NCBI GenBank assembly: GCA_963724705.1
Contig: CAVRVS010000006.1
Span: forward strand, 930,001-994,000
Length of the DNA: 64,000 nucleotides
Direction: 5' to 3'
DNA from: DASQPR01 sp963724705
GTDB lineage: Bacteria; Actinomycetota; Actinomycetes; Mycobacteriales; Micromonosporaceae
The translations under genes were made by a program, and so were the position numbers. Under the pieces are notes generated by a model that saw only the letters and a list, made by a program, of their open reading frames with translations, searched no databases and was not told the origin of the DNA. Below, piece after piece: positions 9,483 to 16,385 of this stretch (positions within the stretch are counted from its first letter, which is position 1; each line of letters opens with the position of its first letter).

Positions 9483-10614
9483 GATGTCCCGCCGAACCCT
9501 CGGGTTCGCGCTGGCCGCGATGCTGACCGTCGCCATGGCCGGCTGCATCGCCACGGCCGGCCCGCGCGCCGATCGTGCCGCGGCCGCGCAAGCGTCGTCG
9601 GTGACCAGCCGATCGACATCGGCGTCACCCTCGCCCCGGTCGAGCGCGACATCGCGGCCGCACGGCTCATCGTCGCCATCGCCGTCGGCGAGTCGCCACC
9701 ACAGTTCGCCACCGCCGCCGTCGACGATCACGGGCGCGAGCCTCGGCATCCCGGGCGCGGGGACGTGGAAGATACCGGCGTGGCCGAAGCAGCCCGGCAT
9801 GCGCTGGCGGGGTCCGCTGGGCTCGGAGGGTTCGACCGGCACGAGCGCCGTCGCGCTGACGTTCGACGACGGCCCGGGGCCGTACACGTCGCAGATCCTC
9901 GACGTGCTCGAGAACTATCACGTCAAGGCCACGTTCTGCCTGATCGGCCGCCAGATCCAGAACTATCAGGCGGTGGTCCGACGCATGATCAACGACGGCA
10001 TGACCCTGTGCAACCACAGCTGGGATCATGACGAGCAACTCGGCAACCACACGCCGCAGTACATCGCGGCCAATCTGCAGAAGACGATCGACGCCGTACA
10101 TCGGGTCGACGCCGCGGCGAAGATGACGTACTTCCGGAACCCCGGGGGCAACTTCACTGCGACGACCGTACGAGTGAGCGAGCTGCTCGGCATGCGGCCG
10201 CTCTACTGGGGCGAGGACACCGACGACTGGCGCCTTCCGGGCGTCGAGGCGATCGAGAAGACCGTCCTCACGCAGACCCACCGCAGCTCGATCGTCCTGA
10301 TGCACGACGCCGGCGGCGACCGGACGGCAGACAGTCGCGGCGCTCCGGGACCTACTGCCGACGCTCCAGCAGCGCTTCCACCTGATCGCGTTGCCGACCG
10401 CGCGCACGGTGCCAGTTGCCCCGGGCCGGCCGGCGCCGCCGCCGTCCGTACCCCCGTCCGGCGGATCGAACGAAGCCGGCGGGGGCCGACGTTAGCTCGG
10501 CGACCGGCGTGGCGTCGCCTAACCGGCGAGGCCGGCATAGACCGTGTGATTTCGCGGTTTGGAGGCGAACGGGTCGTCGCGTATGCTTTGCAGGCCTCCG
10601 GCGGGGCCGGATGA
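9463..10614 (+). CDS. Polysaccharide deacetylase lipoprotein, frame disrupted near 3' end
   Basis: Predicted surface N-acetyl-sugar deacetylase (NodB domain). The signal peptide ends in lipobox AMAGC, then a Ser/Pro-rich linker (about residues 40-110), then the catalytic domain with ALTFDDGPGPYTSQIL, the metal motif CNHSWDHD, and TYFRNPGGNF. After LMHDAGGD at about 10320 the frame loses family similarity; the neighbouring frame from base 10328 reads QTVAALRDLLPTLQQRFHLI, the expected C-terminus, and stops at 10495. One extra base near 10327 explains this. As read, the protein has a foreign tail to 10614. The two metal and catalytic motifs are upstream of the break. Confidence 0.8.
   Translation: MSRLPLGMSRRTLGFALAAMLTVAMAGCIATAGPRADRAAAAQASSVTSRSTSASPSPRSSATSRPHGSSSPSPSASRHHSSPPPPSTITGASLGIPGAGTWKIPAWPKQPGMRWRGPLGSEGSTGTSAVALTFDDGPGPYTSQILDVLENYHVKATFCLIGRQIQNYQAVVRRMINDGMTLCNHSWDHDEQLGNHTPQYIAANLQKTIDAVHRVDAAAKMTYFRNPGGNFTATTVRVSELLGMRPLYWGEDTDDWRLPGVEAIEKTVLTQTHRSSIVLMHDAGGDRTADSRGAPGPTADAPAALPPDRVADRAHGASCPGPAGAAAVRTPVRRIERSRRGPTLARRPAWRRLTGEAGIDRVISRFGGERVVAYALQASGGAG
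10559..10587 (+). promoter_or_regulatory. Probable tRNA promoter
   Basis: TTGGAG (10559-10564) and TATGCT (10582-10587) are separated by 17 nt, a near-consensus sigma-70-type arrangement. It would start transcription about 65 nt before tRNA-Glu. Confidence 0.5.
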
Positions 10615-10658
10615 GTGCATCAACCGCCCACGTCGCCATGTGCGATGATGGCGGAGCT

Positions 10659-10731
10659 GCCCTCATCGTCTAGTGGCCTAGGACGCCGCCCTTTCAAGGC
10701 GGTAGCACGGGTTCGAATCCCGTTGGGGGCA
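10659..10731 (+). tRNA. tRNA-Glu (UUC)
   Basis: Cloverleaf with acceptor arms GCCCTCA and TGGGGGC, anticodon arm CGCC-CTTTCAA-GGCG giving anticodon TTC, and T arm GGGTTCGAATCCC. Discriminator base A; CCA is not encoded. First of three tRNAs in the Glu-Asp-Phe order common in actinobacteria. Confidence 0.95.
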
Positions 10732-10766
10732 CGGTCCGGCGGGTTGCTATCCTGCTAGCCGAGCAA

Positions 10767-10840
10767 GGTCCTGTGGAGCAGTTGGAGTGCTCGCCGCCCT
10801 GTCAAGGCGGAGGTCGCGGGTTCAAGTCCCGTCAGGACCG
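10767..10840 (+). tRNA. tRNA-Asp (GUC)
   Basis: Acceptor GGTCCTG pairs with CAGGACC; anticodon loop CTGTCAA between CCGCC and GGCGG gives GTC; T arm GCGGGTTCAAGTCCCGT. Discriminator G, CCA not encoded. Confidence 0.95.
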
Positions 10841-10854
10841 CGTTTGTCTTTTGC

Positions 10855-10931
10855 GGCCAGGTAGCTCAGTTGGTACGAGCGTCCGACTGAAAATCGGAAG
10901 GTCGGCGGTTCGACCCCGCCCCTGGCCACCA
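10855..10931 (+). tRNA. tRNA-Phe (GAA)
   Basis: Acceptor GGCCAGG pairs with CCTGGCC; anticodon stem-loop CCGA-CTGAAAA-TCGG gives GAA; T arm GCGGTTCGACCCCGC. The terminal CCA (10929-10931) is encoded, unlike the two preceding tRNAs. Confidence 0.95.
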
Positions 10932-11192
10932 CCGATGACCCGGCATCAGCGCAGGTCATCCCATATCTAGGTCGGGTCTTGCCGGCTACGCGTCATCGCC
11001 GCCAGTAACCGCCAATCGCCGTCGAATGCCGCGGCTTTGCATAAGGTCGCGCTCGAGATCAATCGGCTCTCTAGGCCCGCGACGTTCGACGGTGTCGTGG
11101 TGAGTCTTGGAGTGGTCACAGGCCGCCCATAGGAACCTCACATGACCGGCTCGCACTCTTGCGTGGTTACCTGCGCAAAGGAGAGAGCCATC

Positions 11193-12161
11193 ATGACCGA
11201 GTACGACCCGACCAGCCGCCCGGAGACCGGTCCGGCTGATCCCGTTTCGAATGCGACGTCCGGGCCGCCGGTTGCTGGAGCCGTGGACCCCGCGAATCCG
11301 GCGGCGCCCGCTTCGCCCGCGTCGTCGCCAGCTTGGTCGGTGCCGGTGAGCACGGTCACAAGGGCGCGCTGGCCGAGGGTTCGGCGATGGTTATCGAACC
11401 GAGTAAGTGGATGGATCGCGGCCGCGGTGTTGATGTGTGCGGTGATCGGGCTCTCCGTTGGTCTGGCCACATCCCCGTCGGTGACAGCGTCCCCCTCGGC
11501 GACCACGGGGCACAGCACCCCCGGCAGCGGCTTTGCCGGCGGGTCCGGCGGCGGGGGATCCAACGACGGGTCTGGACCGCCCGCAGCAGGAGCCGGCGGC
11601 GGCGGGGCATCAAACGCCCGGTCCGGGCCGGCCGCGGGGGGAGCCACCGGTACCGTCGGCACCGTGTCCACGGCGAGCTTCACCGTGACGACATCAGCGG
11701 GTCAGAAGGTGACCGTTGACGAAGCGTCGGCTACGACATACCAGAACGGGACCAGCTCGACCTCGGCCAGTGCCATCACCACCGGCGAACCCGTCCTCGT
11801 CCTCGGCACGACCAACGGAACGACCATCATCGCCACCCAGGTCATCGTCCAACCGACCGGCGGCGCCGGATCCGCGAGTTCCTCAGCGGCGGCAGGGGTA
11901 GTTCCCTTCCAGCGCGGTGCCCCGACCACGTCCAAACAGGTCGGTCAGATCCCGGCCAACTACAGCGAGGGTTCGGGCACGATCGTGGCCGGGACGGCAG
12001 CGAACAAGGCGACCGAAGCTGCGCTGGCCGCCTACCCCGGCGGCGTCGTCGACCGCGTGGTGCAGCTGAGCAACGGCGAGTACGAGGTCCACTACATCGG
12101 CGTCAACTGGCCGCACCACATCTTCGTCAACCAGAACTTCACCGTCGTCGGCGCCGACTAG
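11193..12161 (+). CDS. Single-pass membrane protein with DUF5666-like and PepSY-like segments
   Basis: About 322 residues. A Pro/Ala-rich cytoplasmic N-terminus leads to one membrane segment (WIAAAVLMCAVIGLSVGLA, near residue 80), a Gly/Ser linker, and an extracellular part. The first extracellular part (VGTVSTASFTVTTSAGQKVT to GTTIIATQVIVQ) resembles DUF5666-type beta domains; the C-terminus (ATEAALAAYPGGVVDRVVQL, then DGxYEV-like NGEYEVHYI and FVNQNFTVVG) resembles PepSY modules. The function is unknown. ATG 11193 has an AAAGGAGAG site; the frame is open further up to 11142 but without family features. The 260 nt between tRNA-Phe and this gene show no coding sequence. Confidence 0.7.
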   Translation: MTEYDPTSRPETGPADPVSNATSGPPVAGAVDPANPAAPASPASSPAWSVPVSTVTRARWPRVRRWLSNRVSGWIAAAVLMCAVIGLSVGLATSPSVTASPSATTGHSTPGSGFAGGSGGGGSNDGSGPPAAGAGGGGASNARSGPAAGGATGTVGTVSTASFTVTTSAGQKVTVDEASATTYQNGTSSTSASAITTGEPVLVLGTTNGTTIIATQVIVQPTGGAGSASSSAAAGVVPFQRGAPTTSKQVGQIPANYSEGSGTIVAGTAANKATEAALAAYPGGVVDRVVQLSNGEYEVHYIGVNWPHHIFVNQNFTVVGAD

Positions 12162-12210
12162 CCGCATTGACGCACGGCCCTTCGCTCGCCGATTTCGGTC
12201 TGTACCGGGC

Positions 12211-12429
12211 TCAGAGGTAGCGCCGGGGACCCTTGGCGCACGCCAAATAGCACATCGGACCGAACGGAAACATTGCGACGATCGCGACGGCCCAGCCCCT
12301 ACGCGTTAAGAACTGAAGCTCGTCGTCGGCCGTCTGGGCAAGGTCTTTCAGCAATAGCGCGTCGAAACGGACCACCAGCGCCGCGACCGCAACGATCGCG
12401 ATGGCCAGGCTCACTGCCAGCGGACTCAC
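12211..12429 (-). CDS. Small membrane protein, PLDc_N-like
   Basis: 72 residues with two hydrophobic helices: AVSLAIAIVAVAALVVRFDA at the N-terminus and RRGWAVAIVAMFPFGPMCYL. The second, an Arg-Trp start followed by FGPMCYL, matches the pattern of the short PLDc_N (phospholipase D-nuclease N-terminal) domain found alone in many actinobacterial membrane proteins, though the usual Gly before P is replaced by FG. GTG 12429 is preceded by AGGGAG. Divergent from the regulator at 12530, 100 nt away. Confidence 0.6.
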   Translation of the reverse strand: MSPLAVSLAIAIVAVAALVVRFDALLLKDLAQTADDELQFLTRRGWAVAIVAMFPFGPMCYLACAKGPRRYL

Positions 12430-12494
12430 CGGAACGCTCCCTGATTGAGCAGTTGTCGCAGCCGGAGGGCACCAATATCACTACAGCGAACGTT

Positions 12495-12523
12495 AGCACT
12501 ATTGAGAATGTGCTTGCTAGGGT
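12495..12523 (+). promoter_or_regulatory. Inverted repeat and -10 box before helix-turn-helix gene
   Basis: AGCAC (12495-12499) and GTGCT (12510-12514) form a 5-bp inverted repeat with a 10-nt spacer, directly before TAGGGT (12518-12523), which is 6 nt from GTG 12530. This suggests a leaderless message and a possible autoregulatory site shared with the divergent membrane gene. Confidence 0.35.
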
Positions 12524-12529
12524 CGGCCT

Positions 12530-13057
12530 GTGGCCTCCGCCGATCTCTTGCTCCATCCCGTACGCCTGCGGATCGTGCAGGCCTTTCTCGGCGATCGCGC
12601 GCTGACGACCAGCCAACTCAGCGCCGAGCTCGCGGACATTTCCACCGCGAGCCTCTATCGGCATGTGGGCCGGCTCGTTGATGCCGGCGTCCTCGCCGTC
12701 GTCGCGGAGCGGCGGGTGCGCGGCGCGGTGGAACGCACATACGTGTTGCGGCTGACCGCCGCCACCGTAGGCCTGGACCAGCTGGCCACGATGAGCGCGG
12801 ACGACCACCGCCAGGCGTTCATGGGCTTCGTCGCCGGTCTGCTCGGCGACTTCGACCGGTACGTAGCCCGCGGCGACATCGACTTCGTACGTGATGGCGT
12901 GAGCTACAGCATGGGTGGCTACTGGCTCGACGACGCCGAGTTCGCCGACTTGCTTCGCGACCTCGCGCGCGTTCTCCAACCTCGATTGACCAACGCACCG
13001 AGGGCGGGCCGCAAGCGACGGGTGCTGGCGAGCGTGATGCTGCCCGGCGAGGTCTAG
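12530..13057 (+). CDS. ArsR-like winged-helix transcriptional regulator
   Basis: 175 residues. An N-terminal winged helix (LLLHPVRLRIVQAFLGDRAL, TTSQLSAELADISTASLYRH recognition part, wing around VVAERRVRGAVERTYVL) is followed by an all-helical domain of the type seen in actinobacterial 'helix-turn-helix domain-containing' repressors that sense small ligands. No metal-binding Cys cluster is visible, so a metal sensor is unlikely. Target is unknown; the divergent membrane gene is the obvious candidate. The start is GTG 12530, probably leaderless. Confidence 0.75.
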   Translation: MASADLLLHPVRLRIVQAFLGDRALTTSQLSAELADISTASLYRHVGRLVDAGVLAVVAERRVRGAVERTYVLRLTAATVGLDQLATMSADDHRQAFMGFVAGLLGDFDRYVARGDIDFVRDGVSYSMGGYWLDDAEFADLLRDLARVLQPRLTNAPRAGRKRRVLASVMLPGEV

Positions 13058-13196
13058 TTCGCCAGCCGAACTGCCCCTACATGCGGAATATGACACTTCT
13101 ACTCGTCCGCGAGGGTGTTCGACGTACACATTTGCATCGACAAATCCGAGTACGCCAGGTCACACTGGAATCCGGCCGAGTGACCGGAGGACCACA

Positions 13197-13385
13197 ATGG
13201 ACACGACGGAGGGCTCGATCCACTGGCGCAAGAGCAGTCGATGTGAGACGGGTGCGTGCGTTGAAGTAGCTCGCATCGATGGCATGGTCGCAATTCGCAG
13301 CTCCAATGACGCAGCATTGTTGATCTTCAGCCCGGACGAGTGGGCGGCGTTTGTCGCCGGCGTCCGCAACGGCGAATTCGACTAA
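13197..13385 (+). CDS. DUF397 protein (first copy)
   Basis: 62 residues: IHWRKSSRC-ETGACVEVA at the N-terminus and FSPDEWAAFVAGVRNGEFD at the C-terminus are the two conserved blocks of DUF397. These proteins are encoded beside XRE/DUF5753 regulators and the pairs influence development in Streptomyces (WhiJ/BldB-type loci). Start ATG follows GGAGGACCACA. The cognate regulator here is probably the gene at 14422-15285, with gluconokinase between. Confidence 0.85.
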   Translation: MDTTEGSIHWRKSSRCETGACVEVARIDGMVAIRSSNDAALLIFSPDEWAAFVAGVRNGEFD

Positions 13386-13479
13386 CGGAAGGGTCATCCG
13401 GGCGCACAATGGCGAGCGACCGGCGGCGGATGATTGACCAGTCACACGCCGATTTGCTGACCGTGATAGGCATTGGCGT

Positions 13480-14022
13480 ATGGCTCCTACTGCACTGGTC
13501 GTGATGGGCGTCTCGGGCAGTGGAAAATCCACCGTCGGCAAGGAGCTCGCCGCTCGGCTGCAGTGGCCGTACGCGGATGGCGACGCATTCCACTCGCCGG
13601 AAAACGTCGCGAAGATGGCCGCGGGCATTCCATTGACCGACGCCGACCGATGGCCGTGGTTGCATACGGTGGAGCGTTGGATCGCCGAGAAGCTTCGGGC
13701 CGACACCAGCTGCGTGGTCGCGTGTTCGGCGCTTCGGACGTCATACCGTGACCTATTGCGCGAGGCGACCAGCGGACTGCCGGGTGCCGCGGTGCGCTTT
13801 GCCTTTCTGGACGTGGACCGCGATCTTCTACGCCAACGCCTCGTCGCACGACATGGCCATTTCATGCACGCTGACATGCTCGACAGCCAACTCGCCACGC
13901 TAGAGCCGCCGACCGCCGCGGAACACTCGATCACGATTCCGATCACTGAGGATACCGAACCGTCTTTGACCGTCGACGAGATCATCGCGGCGCTCGACGG
14001 GGGGAGACGCCGGCCGGGATGA
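13480..14022 (+). CDS. gntK: Gluconokinase
   Basis: Phosphorylates gluconate to 6-phosphogluconate, feeding the pentose phosphate pathway. The P-loop is GVSGSGKST; DGDAFHSPENVAKMAAGIPL and DADRWPWL are the typical gluconate-binding segments, and ACSALRTSYRDLLR follows. 180 residues, family length. No gluconate permease, GntR regulator or 6-phosphogluconate dehydrogenase adjoins; instead it sits between two DUF397 genes, so its expression may be read from nearby regulatory DNA. Confidence 0.93.
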   Translation: MAPTALVVMGVSGSGKSTVGKELAARLQWPYADGDAFHSPENVAKMAAGIPLTDADRWPWLHTVERWIAEKLRADTSCVVACSALRTSYRDLLREATSGLPGAAVRFAFLDVDRDLLRQRLVARHGHFMHADMLDSQLATLEPPTAAEHSITIPITEDTEPSLTVDEIIAALDGGRRRPG

Positions 14023-14069
14023 TCTCTTCGCGCAGCTAGATCATCAGACGTGCCGTCTTCGTGGTGCGT

Positions 14070-14092
14070 TGATCGTTTCCGTGAAATGATCA
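14070..14092 (+). promoter_or_regulatory. Inverted repeat upstream of second DUF397 gene
   Basis: TGATCGTTTC (14070-14079) and GAAATGATCA (14083-14092) pair at 9 of 10 positions across a 3-nt loop. It lies in the 180-nt gap after gntK and could be a weak terminator of gntK or an operator for the DUF397 gene. Confidence 0.4.
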
Positions 14093-14202
14093 CGCGGCGG
14101 CGAAATTGCGACCTCGCAATCCGCCATCTTCCGGTGCATTCCGTGCGTGCCTTGTTACGCTCCGTGTATCGGTAGGCCCCTGAAGCCCTCTCCAGACGAG
14201 GA

Positions 14203-14406
14203 ATGATCGTGGATACAGGCGGGACCGACATCGGATGGCATCGGAGCCAGCGGTGCGACACCGGTGCGTGCGTCGAGACCATGCGGACCGGTGACGAGTA
14301 CGCGATGCGCGACTCTGTGGATCCTAGGCCGGTTCTCCGCTTCACCAAGGAGGCCTGGGCCGCGTTCACCGCGCAGATCCGTGCCGGCGAGTTCGACCTA
14401 CGTTGA
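14203..14406 (+). CDS. DUF397 protein (second copy)
   Basis: 67 residues. GWHRSQRCDTGACVET and FTKEAWAAFTAQIRAGEFDL match the first DUF397 copy block for block (both have C-x2/3-GACVE and end in GEFD), so they are paralogues. ATG 14203 or GTG 14209 may be used; an AGGA lies a few bases upstream. It is convergent with the XRE regulator at 14422, with only 15 nt between the two stop codons. Confidence 0.82.
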   Translation: MIVDTGGTDIGWHRSQRCDTGACVETMRTGDEYAMRDSVDPRPVLRFTKEAWAAFTAQIRAGEFDLR

Positions 14407-14421
14407 TCGAGACTTGATCAT

Positions 14422-15285
14422 CTAGGTTGACAACTGCGACTTGCGGTCGGCGATCCGCTCCAGCGAATTCTCCTCATCGAGCGCGATACTCCACATCTGG
14501 TCGAAACGCTTGCGGTGCCCTTGCACGGTCGGAAGATCGTGAATGATCTCGTCGCCGTCGGCGGTTTCTCGGTACAGGAGAGCGCTCTTGCCCTCTTCGA
14601 GGTCGACCAGCGCAAACGGTCCGATCTGGAAGATCAGCCGCCCCGAGAGCGGAATCAGCCTGAGCTGGATCCGGCCCTCAGCCGCCATGTCGCCTAGTTG
14701 TTCGAGCTGGCCACGCATCACGGAGGGTCCGCCGCGGTCGCGCGACAGCACGGACTCGTCGAGAAGGACCACATACTGCGGGCCGCCCGGATTCAGTACC
14801 CGCTGGCGGCGGCGTTCGCGAAACGCGATCCGCGCCGCGACCATCGCCGGATCCCACACCTGCGGGTAGCCGGCGAAGACCGCCTCGGCATAGGCCGGCG
14901 TCTGCAGCGGACCGGGGATGAGCAAGTTGTTGTAGTAGCGGATGGCGACCGCGTCGGCCTCGAATTGGAAGAGTTCGCGCATCGCGGGCGTCATGTGTTC
15001 GCGGTCGTCCGTGGACACGATCCATCGTTCACTTCGCGAAAGCCGTACGTCGTCGAGCAACTCTTCGACCGTACCGGGATCGGTGACGTCGAGATGTTCG
15101 AGCAGGACCTTGAGGTCGCTCGGCGAGACGTTGACCTCGCCCTTCTCGATCCGGATGACCTTGGACAGCGACCAGTCCATCGCGCGCGCGACCTGGCTCT
15201 GGGTCAGCTTCTTGGCCAGACGGGCGGCGCGGAGTGCGAGACGCACTCGACGTCGCGCAACGGCGGGCGAATCGATGTTGGACAT
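14422..15285 (-). CDS. XRE-family regulator with DUF5753 domain
   Basis: 287 residues. Residues about 20-75 form a Cro/CI helix-turn-helix (KLTQSQVARAMDWSLSKVIR, then IEKGEVNVSPSDLKVLLEHL). The rest is the DUF5753 ligand-like domain, with RYYNNLLIPGPLQTPAYAEA, RRRQRVLNPGGPQYVVLLDE and IRLRLIPLS-type strand segments. Such proteins pair with DUF397 proteins and are thought to be held inactive by them. The frame runs up to 15522, but family similarity starts at ATG 15285 (MSNIDSPAVARRRVRL). Confidence 0.88.
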   Translation of the reverse strand: MSNIDSPAVARRRVRLALRAARLAKKLTQSQVARAMDWSLSKVIRIEKGEVNVSPSDLKVLLEHLDVTDPGTVEELLDDVRLSRSERWIVSTDDREHMTPAMRELFQFEADAVAIRYYNNLLIPGPLQTPAYAEAVFAGYPQVWDPAMVAARIAFRERRRQRVLNPGGPQYVVLLDESVLSRDRGGPSVMRGQLEQLGDMAAEGRIQLRLIPLSGRLIFQIGPFALVDLEEGKSALLYRETADGDEIIHDLPTVQGHRKRFDQMWSIALDEENSLERIADRKSQLST

Positions 15286-15409
15286 GTCCCGGCAACTCCG
15301 ACTGCAAGCGGCGGACAGTCCCGCCTGCCCCTCGCACATAGCAGGCTGCGAGGTGGCAGACAGGCATCTGTCGTTCAGCGATCGTACGCCTAAGTCGATC
15401 ACTGACAAA

Positions 15410-15838
15410 TCACCGCGAAGGTTGGTTCTGATCGGTGTCCGCTTCCATCGCGCGGACGAGAGCCCGCTTGACCTGACCAAACGTGAGCGAGTCACGCGAA
15501 CTGAAGAGCTGCACGTCGACACCGTGGTACGTGGCCCGCAACTCCCACGGCCGCCGGCGCGTACGAATGCACGCCGCGCCTACGACCCCTGGTGCCAGCA
15601 CGACCAACGCGCCGATCAGCAGCACCGCCATCGATCGCATGAACTGCCAGCTCGCCGCCGTCGCGACGAACATGACCGCCGACGCGCCGATTCCTCGTGC
15701 GACGACCGGATCCGCGACGTCGCGGAACACGTACAGCTCGGAGAGATCCTTGATCGAGAACCGTTGGTAGCGCGGCCACCACACCTCGACAACATCGTTC
15801 GTGATGAGAAGCGTGTGGCCCCGGTAGAAAACGACCAT
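15410..15838 (-). CDS. DUF6232-like small membrane protein
   Basis: 142 residues. The N-terminal strand VFYRGHTLLITNDVVEVW and the FSIKDLSELYVFRD segment are typical of DUF6232 proteins, which resemble PH-like domains; two membrane helices follow (about residues 55-95, SAVMFVATAASWQFMRSMAV and LLIGALVVLAPGVVGAACIR). A C-terminal YHGVDVQLFSSRD strand ends the domain. Role unknown. ATG 15838 is preceded by GGGAGG; the open frame beyond it to 16006 has no matching sequence. Confidence 0.65.
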   Translation of the reverse strand: MVVFYRGHTLLITNDVVEVWWPRYQRFSIKDLSELYVFRDVADPVVARGIGASAVMFVATAASWQFMRSMAVLLIGALVVLAPGVVGAACIRTRRRPWELRATYHGVDVQLFSSRDSLTFGQVKRALVRAMEADTDQNQPSR

Positions 15839-15895
15839 CTTCGCTGCCTCCCAACTGGGCCGACATTCGTCGGGACTGTTGCGAGGAGGATCGTC

Positions 15896-15952
15896 GTGAG
15901 CAACGATGGCATTTGGTGGACACCTCCTCCTCGCGCGGACGGAGGTCCATAA
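15896..15952 (+). CDS. Candidate 18-residue leader peptide with tandem Trp
   Basis: GTG 15896 is preceded at proper distance by a strong GAGGAGG site and encodes MSNDGIWWTPPPRADGGP, stopping with TAA at 15950-15952. The stop codon overlaps the first base of a perfect 12-bp hairpin with a T-rich tail. Two adjacent Trp codons followed by three Pro codons are what a ribosome-stalling leader peptide would look like. It is divergent from the DUF6232 gene (57 nt between starts) and 430 nt before the LCP gene. It could instead be a stand-alone small protein or chance. Confidence 0.45.
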   Translation: MSNDGIWWTPPPRADGGP

Positions 15953-15980
15953 CGGCACCCGGTGGCAGCCGGGTGCCGTT
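15951..15980 (+). terminator. Perfect 12-bp hairpin after leader peptide
   Basis: AACGGCACCCGG (15951-15962) pairs with CCGGGTGCCGTT (15969-15980) around a 6-nt loop, followed by GTTTGTCT. This fits a rho-independent terminator or attenuator on the plus strand. The 400 nt from here to the LCP gene contain no convincing coding sequence. Confidence 0.65.
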
Positions 15981-16385
15981 GTTTGTCTGGCGGCTTTGCC
16001 AGCCAACGCCTCTGGACCCTGCAGCGGTCATGACCCCGTGGCCTTAGTATGCGTTAAGGTGTCGCTGTTCGGTAGATGTCAATCTGCGATATGGCACTTT
16101 GCGAGATCTCCACTTGTCGGGCGGCCCATTGTGGACGGATATCCGGCAGCCCCACCGCAGGTAGCAAGCCCACAGCGGCGGCACAGCGCGTCGCCAGGCT
16201 TCCCGTAGGCTTCCCACGACGACATCTATCCACAGTCGAACCGGCTACCATGGCCGGGTCAGGTGTTCCTCGGCGGCAATCCCTCGACCGTCGCAAATGC
16301 ACTGATCGCCGCCGGTCCGTACGGTCTCGGGGCGGTCAGGTTGCCTTCAGTCTGGGCATTGAGGCCATGACCACGGGGGTTACGT

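Noticed and set aside
14942..15952. A 336-residue plus-strand frame opposite the XRE and DUF6232 genes
   Set aside because: Composition is that of an antisense shadow. Only its last 18 codons, with their own ribosome site, are kept as the leader-peptide candidate.
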